From assembly GCA_964304625.1 (NCBI GenBank), contig OZ199840.1, forward strand, positions 2,976,001-3,040,000: 64,000 bases of DNA. Direction: 5' to 3'. The notes beneath the pieces are model-generated. The model had not been told where the DNA came from. It ran no database searches and was given only the letters and a program-made list of their open reading frames with translations. This stretch comes from Kudoa neothunni. Its lineage: Eukaryota > Cnidaria. Made by a program: the position numbers and the translations under genes. Position 1 is the stretch's first letter. Every line of letters starts with the position of its first letter. Positions 25,341 to 38,109 of the stretch are shown here, in pieces.

Positions 25341-27426
25341 ATGGCTAATTCATCTGATAATGAATTCGAATTTAGACCATGCAAACAAATAGATGGAGAT
25401 AATTTTGAGTTTGGATCAACAGCGGATCAACTTGAGAGAAAGTTTATTTTCTTTCTGTATTAAATGAAAATAATTTAAACTATTGTATAATAGTTTATCG
25501 TTGAAAGAGGAAGAGATTTTGAAAGTTAAAACGGCGATCAAAGATGAGATATTAAAATGCATCAAAGGCAGTGTATATCGTAGTTGCATCCATGACCAAT
25601 ATCACCATGCAACCAATTCGAACGCTGAGGAATGTATGAATGAATTAACAATGTTAGAGCCTAATAAAAAAGTATTTTCAGGTCGACATAATTAACGCAT
25701 GAATTGTTTATTTAGATCGATGAAATCTCGATCGATAATATTCAAGAGTAGCTATAATAATAATAATTCTATCCGAAATTGATAGTAATTGTGTTATTAT
25801 AGTGACATGAAAAACAATAAGGATGTGGTTGCTGAAATGCCGAACGAATTCAAACTCGATAAAAAAGACGAATCCCCCATATTGACCAACGATCAAGCGC
25901 CTACTCCAAGCACTCCGCTCGAACCACCTCCAACAATTCAAAAAGGAACTTTTCATATCTCCTCGAATGGTGAACGCATTGTATCGATAAACCTGACCGA
26001 TACACAAAAATCGGAACTTCACGAAAAGATGAAGTATATGCTCGATGAGGAGGATATTTCATATATGAAAATGATCCACGAACACCTCACGTTGCCAAAT
26101 CTCGACAGTAATTATATCGTGCAAAAAGCTAACGAATGGAATTTACCAACTGAGGAAGTCCAATCTTGCTCAGATGTCTTTCGACAATTTGAATGGGTTG
26201 ATAAAGACATGCCTAATTTAGTGAAAACTGGTACCAACTGCGTATTGATTTTTTAATCATTAATAATTCCGATTGCAGAGGATTTTCTCAGAGAAAATTA
26301 TGTGGAAATGTTGTTTGAAGCGTGGCTGTCAGATGAGACCAAGAATAAATGTAAAAATATAGCCTATAAAATATAAAAAATTAGATTATTTTTTAACCGT
26401 GCTTGGTGGTTAGCATAATTCAAACAAGAATTTTTTATAGTGAAACAATGTTCCCAATTCTCACCCACGCTAATGACAGACACTGAGAGAATTTTGTATT
26501 CGTTTTTATGTAAGAGTTCAAACGCCAAATTACTGTCAAATATTAATGGCGTAAATAAAAAATGTAATCGTTTAAAATCATACAACGAACTTCGAGAAGA
26601 AAAAAAATTAAGATCCGCTAATAACAGCTACAGGAATGAAGCTGCGAATCAAATAGTAAAGTTTCTACTAGCTCAACGTTCAACACTCAAGTCGAACTCA
26701 ATGGTAACAGCGAACAATGTATTCACACAGTTGACCTCGTATCGAATGAACAAAAGTAAAACACGTAAATCCGGTAAAACCAACTATCAAGACGATCACA
26801 GTGTTAAAAGCAGATATTATAATATGAAAGTATGTGTGAGTTTGCATGCTTATGATTGATTTATCTATAAGTATACACGTATGCATAATGATGACGTTAT
26901 AGGCAGTCAAAACCAGTTTAGTCTTTTCCAAATCAACCATTCATAATTGGGGATTGTTTGCTACTGAGAAAATACCCAAAAATGAAATGATTGTCGAATA
27001 CACCGGCGAGAAAATTAGAAACTCTGTTGCTGACCATCGCGAACGTTGCAGTGGTCCTGATGCTAGTTCGTACTTTTTCAGGCTGGACTCGGAGTGGGTT
27101 ATTGACGCGACCAACTGTGGAAACTATGCTCGGTTCATCAATCATAGTTGCGATGTATTTTTTTGTTTGAGTCAATTTCTACATTGCTATCATTATCGTT
27201 ATCCTCTCATTTATTATTATTATTATTATTATAAATTGTACTATTTGTTTAGCCAAATTGTTATGCTGAAATTGTGGAAATCGATAACGAAGGAAAAATA
27301 ATCATTTTTTCCAAACGAGAAATTCAAGCCGGAGAAGAGCTCACCTATGATTATAATTTTCCGTTGGAAGATGAAAAAATTCCCTGCTGTTGTGGCTCAA
27401 CAAATTGTAGAGGGAGTCTCAACTAG
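25341..27426 (+). CDS. SET1: SET1/COMPASS-type histone H3K4 methyltransferase, compact (7 exons, about 524 aa)
   Basis: Predicted to transfer methyl groups from S-adenosylmethionine to histone H3 lysine 4 in a COMPASS complex. Exons: 25341-25441, 25494-25652, 25803-26230, 26279-26350, 26441-26829, 26903-27154, 27253-27426; the phases close and total 525 codons. Exon 3 carries the N-SET motif ([12 protein letters not shown]). Exons 6-7 carry a complete SET domain: [37 protein letters not shown] (split by an intron), [19 protein letters not shown], and the post-SET cysteines [13 protein letters not shown] at the very C terminus. NHSCDPN and the Cys cluster are intact, so it should be catalytic. 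It is far shorter than animal SETD1 proteins (over 1,500 aa), and no RRM domain is visible. The exon 2 donor (GTTAGA) was chosen for phase; a better-looking GTCGAC at 25682 does not keep frame. The first two exons could belong elsewhere; the SET part is certain. Confidence 0.88.
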
Positions 27427-28066
27427 ATTTCTTATTTTTTTATTTGTAATTTTATATATTTGAACAAGGTGTTTGATGTCTGATTATCGGTTAAACTTTA
27501 TATCGGCGAATTTTATAATTATTAACTTCTTAATAATTTCGATGTTTACTGTTTACTTTATGCGCAAAATTTAATAATCGGTTTTTTTGGATGTTACAGC
27601 TTTTTTAAATACATTACTCGTCCTTATTGATATAGAAAACTGAATGTATTTAAATATTTAATAAATTTTACTCCACTTAAGACCTTTTAGTCACGCGACG
27701 ATAGTTGGTCTAAAAAGTATCATTTTATTTCTATAAATTACATGTTTTATGCTAAAACTATAAAGTTCAACTAAAAATTGAATAAATTTAAAAATTACGA
27801 ACAATCAATGTTAATGTAATTAATATTTTATAATAAATTGTGATTCTGAATTTTATCAAACAAGTAAGCCATGAGAAAAATCGTTGAGAAACTGCTGTAT
27901 CTCTTCGGAGGCATTGGCTTTGTAATGACGGCGATAAATTTATCGACTAATACATCCTTGTTTCTTCGAAAAACGAATTAAATGTATTTCCAACTTTTGT
28001 TGTTATCTATATTTTTTCGAACAAACGTCTGGAAAGCCACGTAAATAATGAAAAACCTTCGTCGAA
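27427..28066. other. Intergenic between SET1 and a MITE
   Basis: AT-rich, nothing recognised apart from the presumed SET1 3' flank. Confidence 0.4.
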
Positions 28067-28070
28067 TTAA

Positions 28071-29058
28071 CCTTCTAAGTCTAAGGTACACAAAACGACT
28101 ACACTTCGACTAACTTGGGGTCTTTTGGATCCCAGCTTTTTATTTTACGATAGTTAATAAAAAATATTTCAAAACGCCATATGAACTTTTAGAAATTTCT
28201 ACCAACAGAATTTTGAGAAAAATGTAATTCATTGGGCCAGTTAATCCTACAAAATCCTATTCGGTAGGCTTATATAACTTTTCGTTTAAATAAATCAACA
28301 ATCTTTCATATTATAGAAAAAGAAATAAACATAAAAAAAATTTTTTTTGAATATGGCTGTCAATAGATTTCTATTTTGAACACTGATTATACTTACTCGA
28401 ATAGTGAAATCGACCTAAACTATCCTCACAACTAATGAATCGAGTGTTTATTATTTATCATTTCGGTGAGTAAACATTTGCAGAATACTTTCTTAAAGTT
28501 TGATTCCATTATTTCGATTTCTTAGGAACAATATGAAGCGGGTGTTTTAGTTACATTCTGATCCTTTGATTGTTAACAAGTAATGATGGGTAGAAACATA
28601 ATAAATATTATACTATTTAATTTTAAACACCAAACATTGATTAAAAGCCTAAGAATTTGCATTCTGAACATGCAACATCTATCACGCTTGATTTTATCGT
28701 CGAGCGAGCTTGTATGAAGTGTTATATTAGCTTGCCAAATTAATTTGTCCATGAATCATCCTTTTCTTAAAATTCGGTTGTAGAAATTTCCTAAAATTTG
28801 TGTGGCATTTTTAAATATTTTTTTATTAACTATCGTAAAATAAAAACCTGGGGTCCAAAAGATCCCAAGTTCGTTGGGGCGTAGTTTTTTATTACAATTC
28901 GAAATTTGGTTAATTTTTTTTCAAAATTTAATAAATTATAATATAACGTAATTTCATTGAAACTACACGAATTTCAAGTGTTTCAAAAGAATAGGTAACA
29001 TATTATAATCAATTGAAAACTACTATGGGGTCCAAAAGACTCCAAATCCGTTAGAGGG
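28071..29058. mobile_element. piggyBac-type MITE flanked by TTAA (copy 1)
   Basis: TTAA lies at 28067-28070 and 29059-29062. The ends are CCTTCTAAG and, read inward from the right, CCCTCTAACGGATTTGG. Inside, a 59-bp near-perfect inverted repeat lies at 28113-28171 and 28815-28873 (TTGGGGTCTTTTGGATCCC and TTTTACGATAGTTAATAAAA). A third copy of the GGTCCAAAAGAC word sits by the right end. No coding sequence. It is the same family as 43451-45534. Confidence 0.75.
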
Positions 29059-29087
29059 TTAAGGTGTCATTAGGCTTGACCTTATTT

Positions 29088-29280
29088 AACCCTTAAAAGC
29101 CAATCTTTATATTATTTTATTGTTAAACTTGGTATGTTTTGTTTATTTTCATTAGAATTTCACCTACTTTTAAAAAAACTATTATCTATCGACGGTTATA
29201 ATATAATTAGTTAAGCCATTGGCGAAAGTACACCAAATAAACCAAATTTTACAATAAAATAATATAAAGGTGGCACACTA
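29088..29280. repeat. Short inverted-repeat element
   Basis: A roughly 34-bp inverted repeat (CTTTATATTATTTTATTGT and its complement near 29245-29275) encloses about 110 bp of noncoding sequence. It begins with TTAACCCTT. Probably a small MITE. Confidence 0.5.
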
Positions 29281-29302
29281 TTCGAATCATTAGTATTTTA
29301 TG

Positions 29303-30220
29303 CAATGTTTCCCAACCTTTTTGTATCGTGCCCCATTTTTTTGAAAGTATTTATTTTTTAAATTAAACTGCTTAGAACATAAATAAAGCTTCATGTTACA
29401 TTAAAATTATAAAGTGATTAAAATGTATTCGAACAGGCCTAACATAATTTATCGATGGACCTTAAAAATTAACATTTTGTTCACTCCGTCAAAAACAGTG
29501 TTAAGTTAAACTCTTGGAATCCAATTTGCATTAGGCAAGTCTTCCGTTTATATGGGCTTAAATCGGAAAATAAACAATCTAGATGGAAAATTAGTCAGTA
29601 TTGTATTTGGTTAAATCAAAAACATTGGAGATCACTATTGTAAATCTGACGAGATTGAAATTAAAATCATTTTGCTTCTCTTCGAGTAATGGAAAATTTA
29701 AATGTTATTATTTATTTTTATATAATTTGTCATTGCTTTCGGTATTGTTTTATGATATTGATCGTCACTTAAAAATAAACAAGATCGAGGTATTGATTCA
29801 AAAATGCGTCCACTTCCCAATTATCCCAACATTATGTATGTCATATGGATGCTCAGGATTTCCCGCATCACACCAGAGCCGTTCATAAATGTTCCAATTT
29901 TTCCATGTACCACCAAAATTTTTCCTCGTGGTTTTTTTGTTTACAAGGTAAAACCCCTGGTGCAACTCACTAGGTTGTGGAATTCTGGTTGGTCAGACCT
30001 CTTCCATTAAAGCTTTTGACAACACAGGACGTAACATGAAACCCCGCCCCTTATCTTTGTGCTGTATCTTTATGCAGTAATGTGGGATTTTACCCCACTA
30101 AATATCCTCGTCTCAGGGCGACCATCATCCCAAACCGTATCCCTTTAAGAACATTGGCTTTGTGAGGGCTACAAATTTTTTTCTCATGGTAGGGAGTAAC
30201 CCCCATGTTGGAAAACACCG
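29303..30220. mobile_element. Non-autonomous hAT element (918 bp)
   Basis: The terminal inverted repeat CAATGTTTCCCAAC pairs with the right end read inward, CGGTGTTTTCCAAC. The flanking 8-bp duplications are ATTTTATG at 29295-29302 and CTTTAATG at 30221-30228 (6 of 8 match). The first 600 bp resemble the hAT element at 44866-45524 (for example ATCGTCACTTAAAAATAA and CTCAGGATTTCC). The small open frames at 29601-30010 are not transposase. Confidence 0.75.
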
Positions 30221-30841
30221 CTTTAATGGTTAATTATTTTTGGCCTCTCAAATCGAATTAGTCGATTAGGAATAATTAAATATATCCGATTCTATATTAT
30301 TAAATCTATATACAGCCCGTAAGTATAAATTATTGGGATTATAAATAGTCACTGCGCAAGCGTTCACAGCAATTAGGATTAAAATTTACATAAAAATATT
30401 CTCCGCCATATGAACTCCTTGTAAATACTATCAATGGTTTGGCGAAATATTTTTTGAATTTCAGTAGTTTAATCCATTAGAATACGTGTAATTGTTTCCA
30501 TGCCAAATCGAGAGACTGCAAGAATACTCTACTTTTCATATCAGCATATTACGAAAATAAATTATAATGGGAACAAATATAAATCAATTTAAAGTTTAAA
30601 CTAAGCGAATTTTATCCGAATTTCAATATTAGACAAACATTTCCTACTCAAAAGTATACTAAATGACAAGGGTTTATGTTCGCGCGCACCTTCCAAAATT
30701 AGCAACAAATTTTTCGCGATCAACATGAAGTCTGCCACAACGCTCATTTGGGTTATATGACCCAATCGAATTAAGCAATAATTTTATCAAATCTATAACT
30801 GCAACTTCATCGTAACGACAACATTGTTGCCTAATTGAGAT

Positions 30842-31048
30842 TCATTGCGCAAAGGGAACAATTTTATTCAAGCAGAAGTTGAAATTCTTAATTTCGAAAT
30901 TAAGGCCTCTAACCAACCTTGGGCAAGTACCATTATGAGCGCCGTTAAACATTTTTTACTCAATATACGATATTCTCCAGGAAACGATTATAAGACACTT
31001 GTCAATACCCGAGCTTTAATTGAATATTTTATTGCGAATCATTTGTAA
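30842..31048 (+). other. Unclassified coding-like exon (about 67 codons)
   Basis: Open frame ending in TAA, preceded by a possible acceptor (TTGAG|ATTCATTG). The translation contains NQPWASTIMSAVKHFLLNI and YKTLVNTRALIEYFIANHL, balanced in composition and unlike random AT-rich translation. I do not recognise the family. It may be the last exon of a small gene or a fragment left by transposition. No upstream exon was found. Confidence 0.3.
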
Positions 31049-31693
31049 TAAATGTTTATTGTCTGATCCAGGCTCATTATATTTAATATTAAAAATATAA
31101 ATTTCATCTTAACTTCATCATGTTTGAAATGTAATATTCATTTCACATTTAGAGGAATACGATGATGGAAAATAAAAAACTAGAATAATTGTCGTCCGAA
31201 GGATTACGGATATTATAAAATAATTAACTGGGGTTATAGTTTCGTTTGATATTATACTATTATACTTAATTCAACGTCAACAAATTCATCATGCGAAAAA
31301 CTAGTTTTTAGTTGGTACGATGACGAATTAACGAACCGAAAGCACAATATTAACGAGTTATCTAGTTTAAGTTAAATCACTCGCGTCTTTGTAAATTTCA
31401 AAAAATTTACAATTCAAAAATGAGTGTCTAATTGTTTACTAAAGTCAAAAAATGGTATGTACAATTAAATTATAAAAAATATCACGCATCATTTATAGCG
31501 CGTATGCAAATTCTCTATAATCATTTTTATCATTATTACCCCCTATAAACATATAAAATATTTTAGTGGAAATAAAAAGTTCGAGAATTTGCTAAATTTA
31601 CTAACCATGAATATAAAACCGAAAAACCCCGACACCATATTAACATAGAGTGGTTTGGTCTGAAAGTTAAAATAAACTATTCAATCGACAACG

Positions 31694-34655
31694 ATGGTTT
31701 CACTTCCAGTTGACAAATTGGTTAGTAATGAGATGGCAATGAGAAATAGAATAGTTGTACATTCGGAAACTTTTTCAAAAATGCCAAAATCTCAGTAATT
31801 TCCTTTCTGATAATTCATATCACTATGCTCGACGGCCTTATGTAGGTATTATGAGTTGAAAAAGAATGGATCTAAATCAGCAGCTATATGTATGATTGAT
31901 GTGAGCAATTCTATCAAGCCAAATGTGTTTGCAATCTCAAAGGTCCAAGTAATTATCAGAATGTATTTAAAATCGATTGAGTGGGATTTGTAGAGAGATT
32001 GGTTTGATGTAGTTGTTGGAGATATGATTGAATGTATATATATATACATATATATGGTGTATTATGATTGTTCAATTGATAACTGAATTGCCATAGTGAA
32101 TCCTACTCATATTGACATGAAATATCGATGTATCGGACGAGTGGTAGTAGAATTGGGGTTTTTCACTAAGAAAGAGTATGTTAAATGGTCGGATTGTAGA
32201 TCACCTGATTGTATAGACGATCGGATGGTGAGTTGGATACTGAAATAGTAGGGAAAGATTTTTTGAGTCAATTTGAAAACTTTCCATTTTCACAAAATCA
32301 AACTGTATAATTTCTGACAGAATTTATTAATAATTATATACAATAATATTTAAAAAATTACTAATAAATAATAACGGAGATATTTTCGGATTAGATTGCT
32401 TACCAATTCAAAAAGACGTCGTTTAAAGCAACCATAATAGAAATCAATTTGATCGATTATAGCGCTATAGCTGAGAAAAAAGTACCACATCCCCTGTTTC
32501 ATTATTGAAGTGACGGCGAATTTTTGAGTGTAGGATATGAAAAAACAGCACAACACAAGCACAAGCGACTTCGGTATACTAATTAAAAACAGCCAAGTAA
32601 TATTCCAGAAAGCTGCCAACACTGAGATATTACTCAAAGGCACATCAAAACAGTATTACCAATTCCATTATTCTGAATAGATAAGGCTGGAGGTTTGAGT
32701 AATTTTTTGTTTGATAGAATTAACACCGAAAGTCGCCAACTTGTTGATCCTAATTGGGATTTTAGTCAGATAGGTGTGGGTGGACTTGATCACGTAATCA
32801 ACGCTGCCGCTTAAAATCAGAAATAATTGGTCGAACAATTTAGGAATTCAACATCATATTTAGAAGGGCATTCTCGTCACGTATATTCCCCCCGGAAATA
32901 GTTGACGATTTGGGGTTGAAACATGTGAGGGGTATATTGTTGTTCGGCCCACCGGGTACAGGGAAAACTCTGCTGGCCAGACAAATAGGAAAAATGTTGA
33001 ATAGTCGCGAACCTAAGATTATCAATGGGCCTGAGATTTTGAACAAGTTTGTGGGTGAATCTGAAGCCAATATTCGAAAGTTGTTTGAAGATGCCGAAGA
33101 AGAGCAACGTCTGGTAGATGATTTTATCGTGATCCAGCTTATCACATTCAATATAAAAATTTAGAAAGGTGTACACAGCTCACTTCATTTGATCATATTC
33201 GATGAAATTGATGCGATTTGTAAACAACGTGGCCAGTCTAATAGAGGAACCGCTGTTCATGACACAGTGGTCAATCAGCTACTTTCCAAAATAGACGGTG
33301 TCAACCAGCTCAACAATATTCTTATTATTGGTATGACCAATAGGAAAGATTTGATTGATTCTGCGTTGCTAAGACCTGGTCGATTTGAGATTCAACTTGA
33401 AATCGGTAGTTTTTGTTGATGACTGTAAAATCATCAATGTATATTTGATACATTTCTCGATATAGGACTACCAAATAAAGAAGGCAGGGTGCAAATTCTT
33501 TCAATCCATACTGATCGTTTGAAAAAATTCGAAAAATTAGATTCAAAAGTGAATCTCAATGAGATTGCAGAATCAACCAAAAATTTCAGTGGTGCCGAAT
33601 TGGAGGGTTTGGTGCGAGCTGCTACCACCACTGCTATGAACCGCCTTGTGAAGTTGACCAATGGAAAAGTTGAAGTGAGTGACGCGGAAAAAAACTATAA
33701 CAACTTTAAAATCTTTCAAGATGACTTTGTAAATGCTCTCAAATTTGATATCAAACCTGCATTTGGTGTAAATCTTGACGATGAAGCCCATTTACACAAA
33801 TACCTTTCTAATGGGGTTATTGTGTGGAGTGAGAATGTACAGAAAACAGTGGAAAAACTCGATCTTATGATTGATCAGACACGCAATGGGCATCTTATTT
33901 CCCCAGTCAGTGTGTTGATTGAAGGTGATGATGGAGCCGGCAAAACTGCTCTCGCCATCAATCTTGCCCTCAAATCCAAATTTCCTCTTGTTAGAATGTG
34001 CTCTCCTGATGATATGATCGGAATGAACGAGTTTGAAAAATGCAATCATATTACCAAACTCTTTCTTGATCTATCCAAGTCGGATGTTTCGTGTGTTGTT
34101 ATTGACAATATTGAACGAATTATCGATTATGTTGCCATTGGACCTAGATTTTCCAACTCAGTTCTACAGACATTGTTCGTGCTTATCAAACAAAAAACCG
34201 AAGCCAACAAAAAACTACTTATAGCATGTACCACAAGCAGCTTGAAGGTGCTGGAAGCGATGGAATTTTCTAAAATCTTCACCACCGTTATTCATGTACC
34301 AAACATCAAACAAGCAGATCACATGAGCTTCATTCTGCAACATTATCAATTGTTTAGCGCGGATGAAATAGAAACTATCGTTGCTGGTTTGAAAGGGTAT
34401 GTATTGTAGTTGATGAAGCGAGCTTTATGTGATTTGTTTCGTATTACTAGGATCAATTTTTCCATTAAAAATTTGTTATCTTTGTCCGAAATCGCTATTC
34501 AAGTAAATAATGGATGTCTTAATCATTCTAATTATTTACATTTTTGTTTTTATTAGCTAACCCAAAGAGACCACGCAATCAGCAAAGTGATCGATCTGTT
34601 GAATGAAGAGTTCAACTACAAAGCTCAACGTTACACCAGCTCTTTTATTCCATAG
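31694..34655 (+). CDS. NSF: N-ethylmaleimide-sensitive factor, vesicle-fusing AAA ATPase (12 exons, 741 aa)
   Basis: Hexameric ATPase that disassembles SNARE complexes with SNAP after vesicle fusion. Exons: 31694-31794, 31846-31948, 31994-32033, 32097-32210, 32249-32304, 32395-32481, 32534-32652, 32718-32793, 32844-33113, 33165-33405, 33466-34396, 34568-34655. Every join is GT-AG and keeps phase. The 2,226 nt encode 741 aa, against about 744 in human NSF. The N domain contains [14 protein letters not shown]1 has Walker A GPPGTGKT, Walker B LIIFDEID and the LLRPGR arginine-finger region. D2 has a Walker A-like [12 protein letters not shown], then [20 protein letters not shown]. The D2 P-loop differs from the usual GPPxSGKT but keeps GKT. 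The introns are 38-172 nt, the shortest 32211-32248. The start is chosen as the first in-frame ATG joined to the N-domain exons. Confidence 0.95.
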
Positions 34656-36040
34656 TTAATACATTCTAACACGACTTTTTCATGCGTTTCTTTATTCATT
34701 ATTTTTCCCTTTTTTTGCTTGTTGTTTTTGTTGTAAAATACGATTGAAATCAAAATTTTTGTTAGTATTCAAATTTTAGTTTGTAATATTTTTGAGTCAA
34801 AAATAGACGAATTTTGGATAATAATAATAATAATTATTTAATTATTGGTTTCTATAATATTAAGTTTAGTTTTAAATATACTGTTATTGAATATAAGTAA
34901 ATTAGGAGAAATAATATAAACAATAGGCGCTCTATTTATTGTGACGTTGGAATAAGTTTGATTTTGTGGTTCATTGTTTGCATCAAACATTGAAAATATG
35001 AAAAAAAGGAGTTTTATATGGAAGTAGCTATTGGCGCCATAAATAATATTCAGGTAGTGCTAGTTTTGAGTGTAATTATCTCTGGTCCCTAAGAGCAAAG
35101 TGGTGGATCAACAATAATTAAATATAGATGACAAAAAATTAAATCTGCAAACAGCTTATAAGTAGTTGTTGAGATTAAAAATATCCAGCGAGCGAATATA
35201 CTGTTTAGGATTGAATTTTATCGTGCCAATAACCTCTACCTTCTTTTATACAGTGGGGCTTTAATTAATCGAAAATTATACCATCCGATGAGTTTTTCAT
35301 ATTATCTTAACGATAATAAATCATTAATTTACTCGTTTATTTTGTTGAGTTAAAAGAGATGAAATAATATAAATAGTTTATTTTTGTAATTTATTTTCAT
35401 GCTCATTATTTGAAAATTATTTAGGAATAATTAATAAAAATAAATTAATAATCTTGATTTTTTAATAGTTTACGATGTGAAAAACTTCCCCATTTATTAA
35501 AAAATTTCCTTTACATTGATCCATGATGGATTCTTCCACCTCTAATTAGGAGTATAACTCTACGTCCGAGTTGGAGAGGCCTTTCAAAGTGAAATAAATG
35601 AATTATCATTTTTTCATAAAGTAGCGTATATATATATATATATTTGGATGCATTAGCGTTGATAAAATATACAACTCTAAAAGGATCAAAATTTTAAGAT
35701 TGTTAACAAGTTTTCATCCATCCGCACTAGAAAAATATTCTCAAAAATGTGTTCTATCTGATTTATAGCATCACGTTATTGTTAGAATATTTATTCTACG
35801 TATTTTTTATTATTCAAAAATCAAAAATTAATGACTAATACATTTAACCGTTAAATGGAAGAAGCTAATAACGATTAATCAATTTTTTATTCCGAAAAAA
35901 TAAGATACATCGGATTTAATTTTAACTTTTAAATATTTATTACAGTGCAAACTTTTCATAAGAATTTGGCGTATAATATTAGAAAAACTCATTACAGAAT
36001 AATTATATTTTCTACCAAAAAACAATTTAATTAGATCATT
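34656..36040. other. Intergenic between NSF and a piggyBac remnant
   Basis: AT-rich with a TA microsatellite near 35628-35642. No gene or clear repeat recognised. Confidence 0.4.
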
Positions 36041-36044
36041 TTAA

Positions 36045-37895
36045 CCCGTTCGTACCCAAATTTTTTATTTCATTTCACAGTTGTTTTAAATATATCACAG
36101 GAACTCAATATCCTACATTTAATGATTTTATAGTGATAAAAACTAACTATACGTATAATTTCAGCTGCTTTTAATTTGGGTCCTGAGGTGGACATTTGGC
36201 ATCGATGGTAAAACAACCATTTCGCGCATTGAATTGTGCACAAAAACAAACTAAATAAATTTGAAAATTTCTTAGATATTTGGACTATGATAACATAGTA
36301 AACAGTTTCTATTTTTCACAATACAACAAAACGAATAACATTGAATGCATTTAAATTGAGTTTTTCGTTGGCATATTCTACATCTGGATTTAATTGACAC
36401 TATTTCAGGATAACGCCCTACGTTATCCGGTCGAATATGATTACTAAGAGGATGTGTTCTTATTTTCTCAGTTCATTCATATTTATCGTCAATTTTTTCA
36501 AAAGAATTATTAAGAGACGGTCTACCACGTTTTTGGGAGCACTTGCTATTTGGTAATAACGAAGACTTTCACTTATCTTTAATGAAAAATTCATCAAGTC
36601 TAGTATATCTCTCTTAGGAATTTTTCCAATCGTACAATTTTGGTTATATTCGTCTACAACTGCAGGACACGGAATGTCAATCATGATTTTTTTGAGCAGT
36701 CAGATCTTTTCGCCATTTTAATCAAGTGGATTGAAGAATGGGCTGACGGGGGTGTAACAATTCATCCATAAAACCAACATATTGTGGAAATATTATTATT
36801 AGAGTCATGCACATTCTCAAATGCTCCATTTTTTAATAAAATTTGAAGGGAATGGATGTAAACCAGTTGTCGAAGTAGACAAAATAAGTTTTGGACAAGG
36901 GTAAACTCTCACACGACTCTATAACAAAGTCGCCGGATACTAAACCACAACTATTAACCACATCAGGTTTTTGCCCCTCATACAGATAAAAATCATGCAC
37001 TAGCCCATTAACTCCACACTTCGTGAACATTTTGAATCCCCATTTCGTCGGTTTCTTTGGAACATATTGTTTCGCTTTACATCTACCTTTGAATGTAATA
37101 ATTTTCTCGTCAATTGAATTCTTTCGTCCACATTCAACTTTTAAACAATTTGTTCTAATAGAATCCAAAACCGGTCGAATCTTTGCAAATTTACCATATT
37201 CTGAAGAATTCGGATTTATGATAATTTTTTAATTATCAATGGAGTGTAAATATTTTGCATATTTTCAAAGGTTTCACTTATATTCCAGTTAATGGTTGGT
37301 ACAACTTCTTCATCAGAACAGTCTAAATCTTGATTATTTTCAGTGTACGCTTCAAGCACACCTCGTCCAAGATCCTGTGTTCCAAAATCTTCAACGTATT
37401 CTTCAGGATCAGAAATATCGGCATCAGGAAATGCCACAATTGCAGTTGTCGGGTTTCCTTCTTTTGAACATTTAAAAACCAAATCGTGATCCATGTTCTT
37501 GAAAGTCAGAGATCCACGAAAGCCAAATGTCCATCCTAGTACCCACGTGTTGATTAGTCATTATCTTTTGATAGGTTGCTATATATCTTATGAAATATTG
37601 CGCATTGAATCACGTTTTAATATTTCGTACTTTGAATTTTTTTCGATAAGAAAAAACTAGCTACATGTGTAAAAATTTGAATTTCTTGTATTCCTTGTTG
37701 ATTTTATGTAAGGATTACTATTAAACTTACTATAAATGTTAGATCTCTTAGTTTACACAATCGACCATTACTGAAAACAAACATATAAATTTAAAAAAAG
37801 TAATAATTCAGCAAATTATCTAAATAAATTTAACGTGCATATTTATGGGATGTTTAATTTGTTGGGATCCAAAGTGGACACTTGGCATGGAAGGG
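36045..37895 (-). mobile_element. Decayed piggyBac transposon (PGBD-like), about 1.85 kb
   Basis: TTAA at 36041-36044 precedes CCCGTTCGTACCC. The right end reads ...GGCATGGAAGGG followed by TTAT, a decayed TTAA. Minus-strand frames carry transposase parts. 37494-37216 is an acidic N-terminal region. 37168-36833 has IDEKIITFKGR (first catalytic Asp), KQYVPKKPTKWGFKMF and YFVYFDNWFTSIP (second Asp). 36684-36460 has IDIPCPAVVDEYN, but the third catalytic motif (GGVD) that should follow is missing. There are several frame breaks and a C-terminal deletion, so it is inactive. A sequence like the right end (TTTGGGTCC..GGTGGACATTTGGCAT) also occurs at 36175-36210 in the same orientation. Confidence 0.75.
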
Positions 37896-38109
37896 TTATA
37901 GAAATTAAAGAGTAAACATAATACTACGAAGGATCTTTGTTATTTTAGACGTTAGTCCAACAACTTCATTTCAGGTTTTATTTATATTGGAAAAAGAAAG
38001 TATTGACAAAATAAATATGAGTGGAATGATAGCTGCCTTTAGCGGAATAGGATAGGACAAGATTCGAAAACTAGACCAAAAAACACAAATAATACAGCCA
38101 ACTTAAAAT

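Noticed and set aside
25789-26256. Stand-alone 155-codon gene
   Set aside because: Carries the N-SET motif and joins the following exons in phase, so it is part of SET1; the last codons after 26230 are intron.
32350-33176. Minus-strand open frames of 97-103 codons
   Set aside because: Antisense to NSF exons, which match the whole NSF protein in phase.
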